A stretch of DNA of 6,003 bases from Holophaga sp. (GCA_030691225.1 JAUYES010000181.1:1-6003); one strand, 5' to 3'; shown: positions 1 to 5,609, counted from the first letter of the stretch. Notes: generated by a model not told the origin, from the sequence alone. A program made the numbers and translations.

Positions 1-390
1 GGCGAACTCAAGAAAATCCAAGAAACCCCCGTGACAGATCAGGAACTGGCCATGGCCAAGGGCGCCCTGGTCAACGGCTTCCCTGCCCGTTTCGCCCAAG
101 CCGCTGCTGTTGCCGACACCCTGATGACTGCCCACTTCAACGGAACCCCTGAGGATCGGCTGACCACGTACCGCGCCCAGGTTCAAGCGCTCACCAAGGA
201 GGACATTCTCCGGGTCGCCAAGAAGTATCTGCCCCTGAACAAGCTCGTTATCCAAATCGTTGGGAACCAGGAAGCCATGGAAGCTGGCGACACCAAAGAT
301 CACCCCGGCAAGCTTTCCGAAGTGCTCCCCCTGCCGATCACCACGCTCCCACTCTGGGATCCCAGGACCCGTAAGCCCCTGGCGAAGTAG
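1..390 (+). CDS. M16 family zinc peptidase (insulinase/processing-peptidase type), C-terminal part
   Basis: This is the 3' end of a gene that begins before the window: frame 1 is open from base 1 and gives 129 residues before a TAG stop. A GTG at 31 is in frame but has no ribosome site, and coding continues upstream of it, so it is not the start. The visible part matches the last section of the M16 C-terminal domain: a helical stretch with LVNGFPARFAQ, the ED-RL-TYR helix, then LTKEDILRVAKKYL and a final strand VIQIVGN. M16 enzymes commonly show this order before their last strand. The tail ending in LPLWDPRTRKPL is also common in M16 proteins. The HxxEH zinc motif would lie in the N-terminal half, outside the window, so I cannot say whether this is the catalytic or the inactive partner subunit. 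It is probably periplasmic or exported, by analogy only. The gene converges with the C69 dipeptidase gene. Confidence 0.85.
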   Translation, partial: GELKKIQETPVTDQELAMAKGALVNGFPARFAQAAAVADTLMTAHFNGTPEDRLTTYRAQVQALTKEDILRVAKKYLPLNKLVIQIVGNQEAMEAGDTKDHPGKLSEVLPLPITTLPLWDPRTRKPLAK

Positions 391-405
391 CAACGCCGTG
401 CATCG

Positions 406-442
406 AACCAATAAGGGCGCCATTCTGCGTCCTTATTTGGTT
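406..442 (+). terminator. Strong hairpin 16 bases after the M16 stop, probable terminator
   Basis: The left arm at 406-420 pairs with the right arm at 427-442 around a 6-base loop (CATTCT). This gives about 15 pairs, with one G-T wobble and one bulged T in the right arm. The position just after the M16 gene, before a convergent gene, fits transcript termination. There is no clean T-run directly after the stem, although the right arm itself is T-rich, so this may be a hairpin-only terminator or simply a 3' stabilising structure. Confidence 0.55.
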
Positions 443-541
443 AAGGCCTCAATTGGTCAATGGGTTTTACGGCATGTGTTCTGTAGGCTGTTCTTCTTTT
501 CAATCACTGAATCCAAATTATGCCGTTGCAAATGGAAAGCC

Positions 542-577
542 AAAGATGAATCACAGAGTCACGGAGGACACAGAGAC
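542..577 (+). repeat. Degenerate 9-base-periodic repeat, copy 1
   Basis: AAAGAT is followed 12 bases later by three near-repeats, CACAGAGT, CACGGAGGA and CACAGAGAC, with a period of 8-9 bases. The same AAAGAT ... CACGGAG arrangement occurs in reverse orientation at 2467-2502. Purine/pyrimidine repeats of this CACGGAG/CACAGAG type are known to be scattered between genes in several bacterial phyla. I know of no established function for them. Confidence 0.55.
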
Positions 578-683
578 ATTGTGCCTGTTTGCGGTTTCCC
601 GCAAATTTGTGAAAATCTTTTCCGCTGCCAACACGTGCCCGTGAAACCCAATCCCAAGCTCTTTGCTGTTCACCAATAACATT

Positions 684-700
684 TCACGCAGAGGCGCAGG
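684..700 (+). repeat. Degenerate 9-base-periodic repeat, copy 2 (short)
   Basis: TCACGCAGAGGCGCAGG has the two-unit form CACGCAGAG / GCGCAGG and resembles copy 1. It sits seven bases beyond the C69 stop codon, in that gene's 3' untranslated region. It could be a partial copy or chance similarity. Confidence 0.35.
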
Positions 701-706
701 TCTCGC

Positions 707-2329
707 TCAAAAGCCCTTGCCGAACAGATGCCAATACTGATCACCCAACTCCCACCACTTGCGCATGGTGGCACCGGCGAAGTCCGCGGTGTAGTTCGTT
801 AGGAAGGCCTGCACCTTGGCTTGGCCCTTCTTGCTGGGATCGGCCTTCAGCATTTCCTGCACCTTGCGCTCCACATCCGGCAATTCGCTGAAGCCCTTCT
901 CCTCGTATTCCATGACGGCGGCCATGTGCTTGTCCTTCACCAGGCCCCACTTCACAGTGGCCAGTTTGTTGGCGCGGCGGAATTGCCAGCCGGCGCTATC
1001 GGTGCGGAAGCGCTTGTTCATGTCGGTGGCGAAGCTTTCTGGCAGAGACGCAAGGCCCGCAAACAGTGGTATGCGGGGACTCTGGGCGGGATTATCGAGA
1101 CTGAACCAAACCAGTCCACCCACCTGATCGGGTAGCCAGCTGCGGCACTGGATCACGGTGGAGTAAGCGCACTGGGGCACGGAGATGGTGCGCTGATTTT
1201 CCACGGCACCGGGCTTCAAGGCATTGAAGAGCGCAATGATCTCGCGCCCCATCCAGGGATTCGCCACAGGGCTCTTGATGATTTCCGGCTGTTCACCTTC
1301 CTTCAGGGGTGGGTCCTTGGGACCACGGAGCTTGGGTGCCAGTAAATTCTTCGTGCGGTCGTAGGGCGTTCCCTCGTAGGTTTGACGGAAGTAGGCCGCC
1401 ACATCCTTGGGACCCACGGCCTTCTCGGGCTTCACACTGAAGGGCAGTTCGTCCGCCTCGTATTTCAGGCCAAGGCTCGGCGCCAGGGTGCTCAGGATGA
1501 AGAAGTCGCGGATACCAAAGGGCTTCTTCCCACCGCCGTAGGCCTTCCAGAATTTAAAAGTCTCCTTGCCATCCCACCAGCCCTTTTCCTTGGCCAGGGT
1601 GAAGACATTGGCCGAGGCCATGAGGTTCGGGTTCTTCAAATCAATTTCACCAATACGCGGAATATTGGCCGATACGCCAACATGGTCATCGGGAATGCGC
1701 ACGGCGGCCCAAACGGCGCCGATGGCGCCCTTGCCGGGACCAAAGATCTCGAAATGCCAGACTTCTTTGGGATCGGCCACGGTCAGACATTCGCCGCTAT
1801 CGCCGTAGCCGTAGCGCTCCGCCAATTCGCCCATCAGCTTCACGGCCTCGCGGGCGGTGACGCAACGTTCCATGGCCACCGCCTGGAGTTCCTCGATCAA
1901 AAATAGGCCCTGCTCGCTCTCCAACTCGCGACGACCGCTGATGGTGGCCTCTCCCATGGCAAGCTGCTTCTCGTTGAGGAAGGGATAGCCACTGTTGAAA
2001 TAGGAATAGGTGTTCTCGACCTGGGGAATTTCACCCTTCACCTTGACGCCCGCTTCATCGGTGGGGGTCTCGGTGTGGAGCAAACCCCAGCGGATGGGGC
2101 GCTTGGCACCTGCGGGGTTGGTCTTGCGGGGCACCACATTCAGCCAGGAACGGTAGTTGCCATCGCAGGTGTGGGATGTGATGACGGAACCATCCACCGA
2201 GGCCTTCTTTCCCACCATGATGCTGGTGCAGGCATCGGCCCGCTCCTCGCGGGTCATGGGCGCATCTTGAGCTACCAGGGCTGGCGCTGAGAGCAGCAGC
2301 GTCAGGGATGAAAGCAGGATGCGGGACAT
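707..2329 (-). CDS. Exported C69 family dipeptidase (Ntn-hydrolase, PepD-like)
   Basis: A 540-residue peptidase of family C69 (formerly U34). These enzymes release amino acids from dipeptides, using an N-terminal cysteine freed by self-processing. I chose the ATG at 2329 over the in-frame ATG at 2365 because GGAGG lies 4 bases upstream and because the protein then begins with a clean signal peptide (residues 1-20, SRILLSSLTLLLSAPALVA, probable cut before QDAP). A short pro-segment then leads to Cys34, the expected nucleophile, in ACTSIMVGKKASVDGS. Next come SHTCDG (52-57), where many Lactobacillus-type members have a RNED-like motif, GECLTVADPKEVWHFEI, and VRIPDDHVGVSANIPRIGEID. The C-terminal half has RSWLPDQVGGLVWFSLDNP and the PLFAGL segment, also typical of the family. 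Length is normal for a C69 protein (about 470-550). Location is likely periplasmic or extracellular, consistent with peptide scavenging. Substrate range cannot be read from sequence. It is divergent from the FAD/ribA operon and appears monocistronic. Confidence 0.92.
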   Translation of the reverse strand: MSRILLSSLTLLLSAPALVAQDAPMTREERADACTSIMVGKKASVDGSVITSHTCDGNYRSWLNVVPRKTNPAGAKRPIRWGLLHTETPTDEAGVKVKGEIPQVENTYSYFNSGYPFLNEKQLAMGEATISGRRELESEQGLFLIEELQAVAMERCVTAREAVKLMGELAERYGYGDSGECLTVADPKEVWHFEIFGPGKGAIGAVWAAVRIPDDHVGVSANIPRIGEIDLKNPNLMASANVFTLAKEKGWWDGKETFKFWKAYGGGKKPFGIRDFFILSTLAPSLGLKYEADELPFSVKPEKAVGPKDVAAYFRQTYEGTPYDRTKNLLAPKLRGPKDPPLKEGEQPEIIKSPVANPWMGREIIALFNALKPGAVENQRTISVPQCAYSTVIQCRSWLPDQVGGLVWFSLDNPAQSPRIPLFAGLASLPESFATDMNKRFRTDSAGWQFRRANKLATVKWGLVKDKHMAAVMEYEEKGFSELPDVERKVQEMLKADPSKKGQAKVQAFLTNYTADFAGATMRKWWELGDQYWHLFGKGF

Positions 2330-2333
2330 GGAG

Positions 2334-2338
2334 CCTCC
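2334..2338 (-). promoter_or_regulatory. Ribosome binding site of the C69 dipeptidase gene
   Basis: GGAGG on the minus strand lies 4 bases before the ATG at 2329. It selects this start rather than the in-frame ATG 36 bases upstream, which would add 12 residues in front of the signal peptide. Confidence 0.75.
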
Positions 2339-2355
2339 AATGTTAAGCTGCGAAC

Positions 2356-2364
2356 ATCGTATCA
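2356..2364 (-). promoter_or_regulatory. Candidate extended -10 element for the C69 gene
   Basis: The minus strand reads TGATACGAT, an extended -10 (TGn plus TACGAT, four of six matches to TATAAT). Transcription would start near 2349 and give a leader of about 20 bases that includes the GGAGG site. No good -35 hexamer is visible 17-18 bases further upstream. Confidence 0.3.
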
Positions 2365-2392
2365 CGAGGCCTTTTCACCCTGGCATCTCACA

Positions 2393-2411
2393 GAACCTCT
2401 TTCGAGGGTTC
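2393..2411. other. Short hairpin in the divergent spacer
   Basis: GAACCTC (2393-2399) pairs with GAGGGTTC (2404-2411) around a TTTC loop, with one extra G in the right arm. It lies just upstream of the candidate C69 promoter. It might be an operator-like dyad or chance; no regulator binding site is recognised. Confidence 0.3.
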
Positions 2412-2461
2412 CTGGCCGATGGTGAGCTTTTGCGCCCACCTTCCTCCTGATCTTTCGTTGT

Positions 2462-2503
2462 GCATTTTTCCGTGCTCTCCGTGCCTTGCATGGCGAATCT
2501 TTT
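2462..2503 (-). repeat. Degenerate 9-base-periodic repeat, copy 3 (reverse orientation)
   Basis: On the plus strand this reads CCGTGCTCT, CCGTGCCTT, then ATCTTT. Reversed, it gives AAAGAT, a 13-base gap, CACGGAG and AGCACGGA. This is the same order and nearly the same spacing as copy 1 at 542-577. It lies in the spacer between the divergent C69 and FAD oxidoreductase genes, about 65 bases before the latter. Confidence 0.55.
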
Positions 2504-2556
2504 TGGGTCGCAACAGAGCTGTGCTGAGTAACCTGAATACTTACGATTTGAAGTAC

Positions 2557-2562
2557 AAGGGG
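2557..2562 (+). promoter_or_regulatory. Ribosome binding site of the FAD oxidoreductase gene
   Basis: AAGGGG lies 5 bases before the ATG at 2568 and supports that codon as the start. No FMN (RFN) riboswitch or convincing -35/-10 pair is visible upstream. Confidence 0.6.
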
Positions 2563-2567
2563 ATTGA

Positions 2568-3593
2568 ATGCGGCAGGAAGTGATCGTCATTGGTGGAGGC
2601 ATCGCAGGCTTGCAGTGTGCTCGGGAACTCCACCAGGCCGGTCGCGAGGTGCTTGTATTGGAACGAGCCCGGGGCGTCGGAGGCCGCTTGGCCACGCGGC
2701 GCTATGAAGGTCAGCCCATCGATTTCGGCCCCATGTTCATCCATGGCCAAAATCCCGCCTTCCTCAAGGCAGTCAAAGGCACTGAGGGCGTCATCTTTCC
2801 CTCGGCTTGGCCTCGCTACCTTCAGGGCCACGGCCAGCCCTGCCAACCCAATGCCTTCGAAGGCGAGGAACAGCGCGCCATCCTTCCGGCAGGTCTGAAT
2901 GCCTTCGCCAAAGACCTTGCCGCGGACCTGAAGGTACAACTGCAAACCACCGTTACGCAGGTCACACCGGATGCCGAAGGCTTTGCCCTAACGACCGAAG
3001 CAGGCCAAACCTTCCTCTGCCGGGATCTGGTTGTGGCCCTGGCACTAGAAGAAACCCTCGCCCTGTTGGCGACGATGCCAGTACAGCCCGAGCTCGTGGG
3101 CATCCAGGCCCTCCTGGGCATGTTCGCCAGCGTGCCATCGCTGACCCTCCTGGCGGCCTATCCCCGAGAAGTGCCTGCCCCGGAGTGGGACATCCTGTAT
3201 CCCGATCAATCCGCCAGCCTGCAATTGATTTCCCAAGATTCCCGCAAGCGCGAAAGCCCGGAATTTATCACGCTGGTGATTCAGGGGCGACCCGGCTGGT
3301 CGGCTCAACGAATGGCCCTTCCCAACGAAGTCTGGGCCGCAGAACTCCTGAAGTTGGCTGCCGAGCAGGTGGGCGCATGGGTCAATCAGCCCCTGTGGAC
3401 CTCACCCCATCGTTGGCGCTATGCCCGTGTGGATCGCGGTAATGAGCTTTCGCGCCCCATTCTGACCACCTTTGATAATGGCCTGCGGTTAGGCCTTGCG
3501 GGGGATGTCTTCTCGCCCGGTGGTGGCGTGCAAGCAGCTTGGCTCTCGGGCTCGGCCTTGGCCCACCGTCTCTTGAATGAGGTACGCCTATGA
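2568..3593 (+). CDS. Renalase-like FAD-dependent oxidoreductase
   Basis: A 341-residue flavoprotein of the amine-oxidase/renalase-like superfamily. The N-terminus is a Rossmann fold: IVIGGGIAGL with Gly9, Gly11 and Gly14 of GxGxxG, then VLVLERARG with Glu32 placed to bind the FAD ribose, then GVGGRLATRR (36-45), the second flavin motif typical of renalase-type proteins. DFGPMFIHG (52-60) follows. Near the C-terminus are HRWRYAR and LGLAGDVFSPGGGVQAAWLSG, where Asp313 and the glycines close the FAD site; the W-RYA segment is also characteristic of this group. No signal peptide or membrane segment is seen, so it is probably cytoplasmic. Length is usual for the family. Bacterial renalases oxidise alpha-NAD(P)H isomers, but this assignment is by family only and the true substrate is unknown. 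The stop overlaps the ribA start (ATGA), so the two genes form an operon and are probably translationally coupled. Confidence 0.88.
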   Translation: MRQEVIVIGGGIAGLQCARELHQAGREVLVLERARGVGGRLATRRYEGQPIDFGPMFIHGQNPAFLKAVKGTEGVIFPSAWPRYLQGHGQPCQPNAFEGEEQRAILPAGLNAFAKDLAADLKVQLQTTVTQVTPDAEGFALTTEAGQTFLCRDLVVALALEETLALLATMPVQPELVGIQALLGMFASVPSLTLLAAYPREVPAPEWDILYPDQSASLQLISQDSRKRESPEFITLVIQGRPGWSAQRMALPNEVWAAELLKLAAEQVGAWVNQPLWTSPHRWRYARVDRGNELSRPILTTFDNGLRLGLAGDVFSPGGGVQAAWLSGSALAHRLLNEVRL

Positions 3594-4321
3594 CCACCAT
3601 GGATTCCCGCCTGCAAGAACTGGTTGAACGTGATCGCTCCCACGAATGCCAAGGCTTCGGACAAGACCACGTCTGCGTGCGAGTGGTGGCGGTGGCGAAA
3701 CTGCCCAGCCGTTTCGGTGATTTCCGCATCGTGGCCTTTTGGAATAACCGCGATCAAAAGGATCACATCGCCATCGTTCACGGCGACGTGGTGGGAGCAG
3801 AGGATGTTCCCGTGCGGGTGCATTCAGAGTGCCTGACCGGTGATGTAATCGGCTCGCTGCGCTGCGATTGCCGCGACCAGTTGGAAACGGCGCTCCAAAA
3901 GATCGGCCAGATGGAACGCGGCGTGGTGCTTTACCTGCGGCAGGAGGGCCGGGGCATCGGCCTTGCCAACAAGATTCGGGCTTACGCGTTGCAGGACCAA
4001 GGCATGGATACCGTGGAAGCGAATCTGGCTCTCGGCTTCCGCGATGACGAACGCGACTATGCCATCGCCGCTCACATGCTGCAGAGCCTTGGCATTGGCT
4101 CGGTGCATCTCATGACCAACAACCCCGCCAAGGTTCAGCAACTCGAACAGTACGGCATCAACGTAAGTCGCCGCCTACCCCACCTGCTGCCCCCCAATCC
4201 CCACAACCGCTTTTACTTGGAAACCAAGGCGCAGCGCTCCGGTCACTTCATCGACTTCACCGGCCTGCCGCGACTTCAAGAACAAAGCGATCCCGTGATC
4301 ATCGAAGGCATGCCGGAGTAG
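3590..4321 (+). CDS. ribA: GTP cyclohydrolase II, stand-alone RibA
   Basis: This enzyme converts GTP to 2,5-diamino-6-ribosylamino-4(3H)-pyrimidinone 5'-phosphate, formate and pyrophosphate, the committed step of riboflavin synthesis. It is 243 residues, against about 196 for E. coli RibA, with about 27 extra residues at the N-terminus and a tail of about 20. Key residues are intact: zinc ligands Cys81, Cys92 and Cys94 in RVHSECLTGD ... LRCDC; RQEGRGIGL (117-125); Tyr132; DTVEANLALGF (140-150); Asp153 and Arg155 in RDDERDY, matching E. coli Asp126 and Arg128; and TNNPAKV with Thr176 and Lys181. It has no DHBP synthase (RibB) domain, unlike the fused RibBA of many bacteria. The ATG at 3590 overlaps the previous stop (ATGA) and has TGAGG seven bases upstream. 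An ATG at 3599 is an alternative that removes three residues. It is cytoplasmic and the second gene of the operon. The other riboflavin genes are not in view. Confidence 0.97.
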   Translation: MTTMDSRLQELVERDRSHECQGFGQDHVCVRVVAVAKLPSRFGDFRIVAFWNNRDQKDHIAIVHGDVVGAEDVPVRVHSECLTGDVIGSLRCDCRDQLETALQKIGQMERGVVLYLRQEGRGIGLANKIRAYALQDQGMDTVEANLALGFRDDERDYAIAAHMLQSLGIGSVHLMTNNPAKVQQLEQYGINVSRRLPHLLPPNPHNRFYLETKAQRSGHFIDFTGLPRLQEQSDPVIIEGMPE

Positions 4322-4336
4322 CGATAGGCTTGAAGA

Positions 4337-4364
4337 TTTGCGTCACTTTGCGTTCTTTGTGGCC
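4337..4364 (-). repeat. Degenerate 9-base-periodic repeat, copy 4
   Basis: The plus strand reads TTTGCGTCAC, TTTGCGTTC, TTTGTGGCC, three units with a period of 9-10 bases, starting 16 bases after the ribA stop. In reverse it gives GGCCACAAAGAACGCAAAG, a form common in the same class of scattered intergenic repeats as copies 1-3, though the unit sequence differs (CGCAAAG rather than CACGGAG). Confidence 0.45.
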
Positions 4365-4390
4365 AATATCACCGAGCCCAGCCTGAAAGG

Positions 4391-4446
4391 GACAGACCGC
4401 CACTACGAGACTTCAAGGTCATGATTCCAAATAGGATCTCGGTCTG
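4391..4446. repeat. Spaced inverted repeat, possible mobile-element or REP-type scar
   Basis: GACAGACCG at 4391-4399 contains CAGACCG, whose exact reverse complement CGGTCTG occurs at 4440-4446, about 40 bases away. The left arm with its flank, AAAGGGACAGACCG, resembles the GGGACAGACC sequences often found beside REP-associated or IS200-like transposases. No transposase is present here. The match is short and could be chance. Confidence 0.3.
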
Positions 4447-4672
4447 CGCACCTAAACCATCAGCCGATTGAGATTCTGTTCGTTGGCAGTTCCAAGGAAC
4501 GCACGCACGCCCTCGACAAACTCACGGTTTTCAATTCGCTCACCAAGGCGACAAGCGTTCCAACCGCTGTGGCCTGCAAGTCAATGGAAAGCCCGAAATG
4601 CGGCAGGTTCATGTGCTTGAACTGAAAAAAGCGTTGGGAACGATTCCCAAGAATTCGCATTGGTTGGAGTAA
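4425..4672 (+). pseudogene. Probable frameshifted 3' remnant of a coding sequence
   Basis: Two overlapping plus-strand frames read like consecutive parts of one protein. Frame 3, open over 4425-4622, gives IEILFVGSSKERTHALDKL and TVFNSLTKATSVPTAVA. Frame 2, open to a TAA at 4670-4672, gives VNGKPEMRQVHVLELKKALG followed by TIPKNSHWLE. The switch from frame 3 to frame 2 would fall near 4575-4585, inside a short stretch where frame 3 becomes Cys/Met-rich. Neither part has a ribosome site, and an in-frame TGA at 4422 closes frame 3 upstream. I do not recognise the family. The conserved-looking C-terminus and the inverted repeat just upstream would suit a decayed transposase or a fragment of a lost host gene. 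The evidence is protein-like composition only. Confidence 0.3.
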
Positions 4673-4725
4673 TCAGTTCCATCGTTATGATTGCGCTGCT
4701 CGCGATGGCAAGGTCCTATAGTCGC

Positions 4726-4818
4726 TCAGGCCTCGCCGGGCGCCGTGGGGATATCCGGCTCCCATAGGTGAGCCAAAAGACCGACTGCCGCAAGCGAACC
4801 AAGAAGGATCATTCGCAT
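4726..4818 (-). CDS. Small hydrophobic protein, 30 residues, unknown function
   Basis: An ATG at 4818 opens a 30-codon frame ending in TGA at 4726-4728. AAAGGAG sits 5 bases before the ATG, a better ribosome site than most in this window. The predicted peptide starts with a charged MRM, then a hydrophobic segment ILLGSLAAVGLLAHLW (residues 4-19), then a short acidic, Pro-rich tail EPDIPTAPGEA. This looks like a single membrane-spanning small protein, or a signal-peptide-like segment with almost nothing after it. The start lies inside the end of the VOC gene (10-base overlap, different frame), so it would be translated by coupling as the second gene of that operon. An alternative start is the ATG at 4812 (Met3). 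I recognise no family. The ribosome site also encodes the GKEQ residues of the VOC protein, so chance is not excluded. Confidence 0.45.
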   Translation of the reverse strand: MRMILLGSLAAVGLLAHLWEPDIPTAPGEA

Positions 4819-5597
4819 GGCTGCTCCTTTCCTTGAAAAACGCTGATGGTAGCTCCTACCGAATCCTGGATGACGGCAAAGCGCCCGATCTGGATATCGG
4901 TGACAGGAACGCAGACCGTTCCGCCGAGGGGTTTGACTTTGGCCACCGTGGCCTCGATATCAGGCACGGCCACATAGGCCATCCAGTGGTCCGGAATGCC
5001 TTTCCAATCCTCGCCCTCCATGGCCATCATGCCGGCCACTTGGTCGGAGCCCCGGCTCTGGAGGTGATAGACGAAACCGCCCTCCATCGACTGCGCGGCA
5101 GAGGTCCACCCAAAGAGATCGGCATAGAAAGCCTTTTCGCTTTCGATATCCCGGCTCATGCACTCATACCAGCAGAAGGTGCCAGGGCCGATGGGCTGAG
5201 GGCTGCCGGGCTCTTGCTCGCTGGCGTAAACGCCCAGGACGGCCCCCTTAGGATCCGCAAACACGGCGATGCGGCCCACCTCGGGGATCTCCGTGACAGG
5301 CACGAAGATCGTGGCGCCACCGGCGGCGGCCTTGGCAACGACCTCCTCAATGTCCTTCACCCAGACATAGGAAACCCAGTGGGAGGGTGCCTGAACCTCC
5401 GGGGGCAGATGCATCATGTCCCCCACCATCGTGGTCCCACTGAAAATGACATGCATGGGCATACCACCCATGGATTCCTCAACAATCCGCCAACCAAACA
5501 GGCCCTCATAAAAAGCCTTGCTAGCAGCGACATCGGGCGTGTTGAGTTCGTTCCAACAGAAGGCGCCGTACCCTGTTGGCATGGATTGATCCGCCAT
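4809..5597 (-). CDS. Two-domain VOC (glyoxalase/bleomycin-resistance-like) protein
   Basis: A 262-residue protein made of two tandem VOC modules. Module 1 (about 8-126) has FCWNELNTPD, AFYEGLFGW (28-36), HWVSYVWVKD (73-82) and VPVTEIPEVGRIAVFADPKG (99-118). Module 2 (about 138-256) repeats the order: FCWYECMSRD, AFYADLFGW (156-164), HWMAYVAVPD (204-213) and VPVTDIQIGRFAVIQDSVG (230-248). Length and layout match the two-domain group that includes mycobacterial Cfp30B (about 261 residues). VOC folds bind metals or small hydrophobic ligands and serve as glyoxalases, dioxygenases or resistance proteins. The substrate here cannot be told, and a full glyoxalase I metal set is not obvious. No signal peptide, so probably cytoplasmic. 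Start chosen at 5597 because AAGGAGG lies 5 bases upstream and the first module begins soon after; an in-frame ATG at 5627 would add ten residues that include the ribosome site. A 30-residue ORF overlaps its 3' end by 10 bases. Confidence 0.93.
   Translation of the reverse strand: MADQSMPTGYGAFCWNELNTPDVAASKAFYEGLFGWRIVEESMGGMPMHVIFSGTTMVGDMMHLPPEVQAPSHWVSYVWVKDIEEVVAKAAAGGATIFVPVTEIPEVGRIAVFADPKGAVLGVYASEQEPGSPQPIGPGTFCWYECMSRDIESEKAFYADLFGWTSAAQSMEGGFVYHLQSRGSDQVAGMMAMEGEDWKGIPDHWMAYVAVPDIEATVAKVKPLGGTVCVPVTDIQIGRFAVIQDSVGATISVFQGKEQPCE
4824..4830 (-). promoter_or_regulatory. Shine-Dalgarno of the 30-residue small ORF
   Basis: AAAGGAG on the minus strand, 5 bases before the ATG at 4818, lies within the last codons of the VOC gene. 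It is the main support for the small ORF being translated. Confidence 0.45.
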
Positions 5598-5602
5598 TCG
5601 TT

Positions 5603-5609
5603 CCTCCTT
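5603..5609 (-). promoter_or_regulatory. Shine-Dalgarno of the VOC gene
   Basis: A full-length AAGGAGG on the minus strand sits 5 bases before the ATG at 5597. It rules out the upstream in-frame ATG at 5627, whose reading would run through this site, and predicts strong translation. Confidence 0.85.

Larger units (their letters stand above)
391..706. other. Convergent intergenic region without a gene
   Basis: This 316-base stretch lies between the stops of the M16 (+) and C69 (-) genes. Short open frames exist here, but they have no ribosome site and their translations look random (Cys- and Phe-rich, no domain). It holds the hairpin at 406-442, a short-repeat copy at 542-577, a small perfect hairpin at 588-605 (TTTGCGG, loop TTTC, CCGCAAA) and a second repeat copy at 684-700. 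Base composition is more AT-rich than in the flanking genes. Confidence 0.7.
4322..4725. other. Intergenic region without an intact gene
   Basis: About 400 bases between the ribA stop and the end of the small ORF on the opposite strand. It contains a repeat copy (4337-4364), a spaced inverted repeat (4391-4399 and 4440-4446) and a probable decayed coding remnant (4425-4672). A 7-base perfect hairpin at 4634-4650 (TTGGGAA, CGA, TTCCCAA) also lies here. No classical terminator with a T-run is seen after ribA. The open frame on the minus strand across 4460-4660 has no ribosome site and no recognisable protein character. Confidence 0.65.

Noticed and set aside
542..577. Repeat units considered as a CRISPR array
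   Set aside because: Units are 8-9 bases, degenerate and without spacers; there are no cas genes.
588..605. Perfect 7-base hairpin as a terminator for the C69 or M16 gene
   Set aside because: The stem is short and AT-rich at its base, and no clean T-run follows on either strand, so it is mentioned only as a structure.
1382..1906. A 174-codon plus-strand open frame inside the C69 gene
   Set aside because: It is antisense to conserved C69 motifs and has no ribosome site; it is best read as a codon-bias shadow.
2330..2567. Possible FMN (RFN) riboswitch before the FAD/ribA operon
   Set aside because: ribA genes are often riboswitch-controlled, but the spacer shows none of the conserved RFN blocks; it holds a repeat copy and a small hairpin instead.
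2375..2945. Minus-strand open frames of 106 and 134 codons overlapping the FAD oxidoreductase start
   Set aside because: They lie opposite a gene with clear FAD motifs, have no ribosome site, and their translations show no recognisable domain.
4634..4650. TTGGGAA-CGA-TTCCCAA hairpin as a terminator
   Set aside because: No T-run follows on either strand, and it lies within the possible coding remnant, where it may simply reflect codons.
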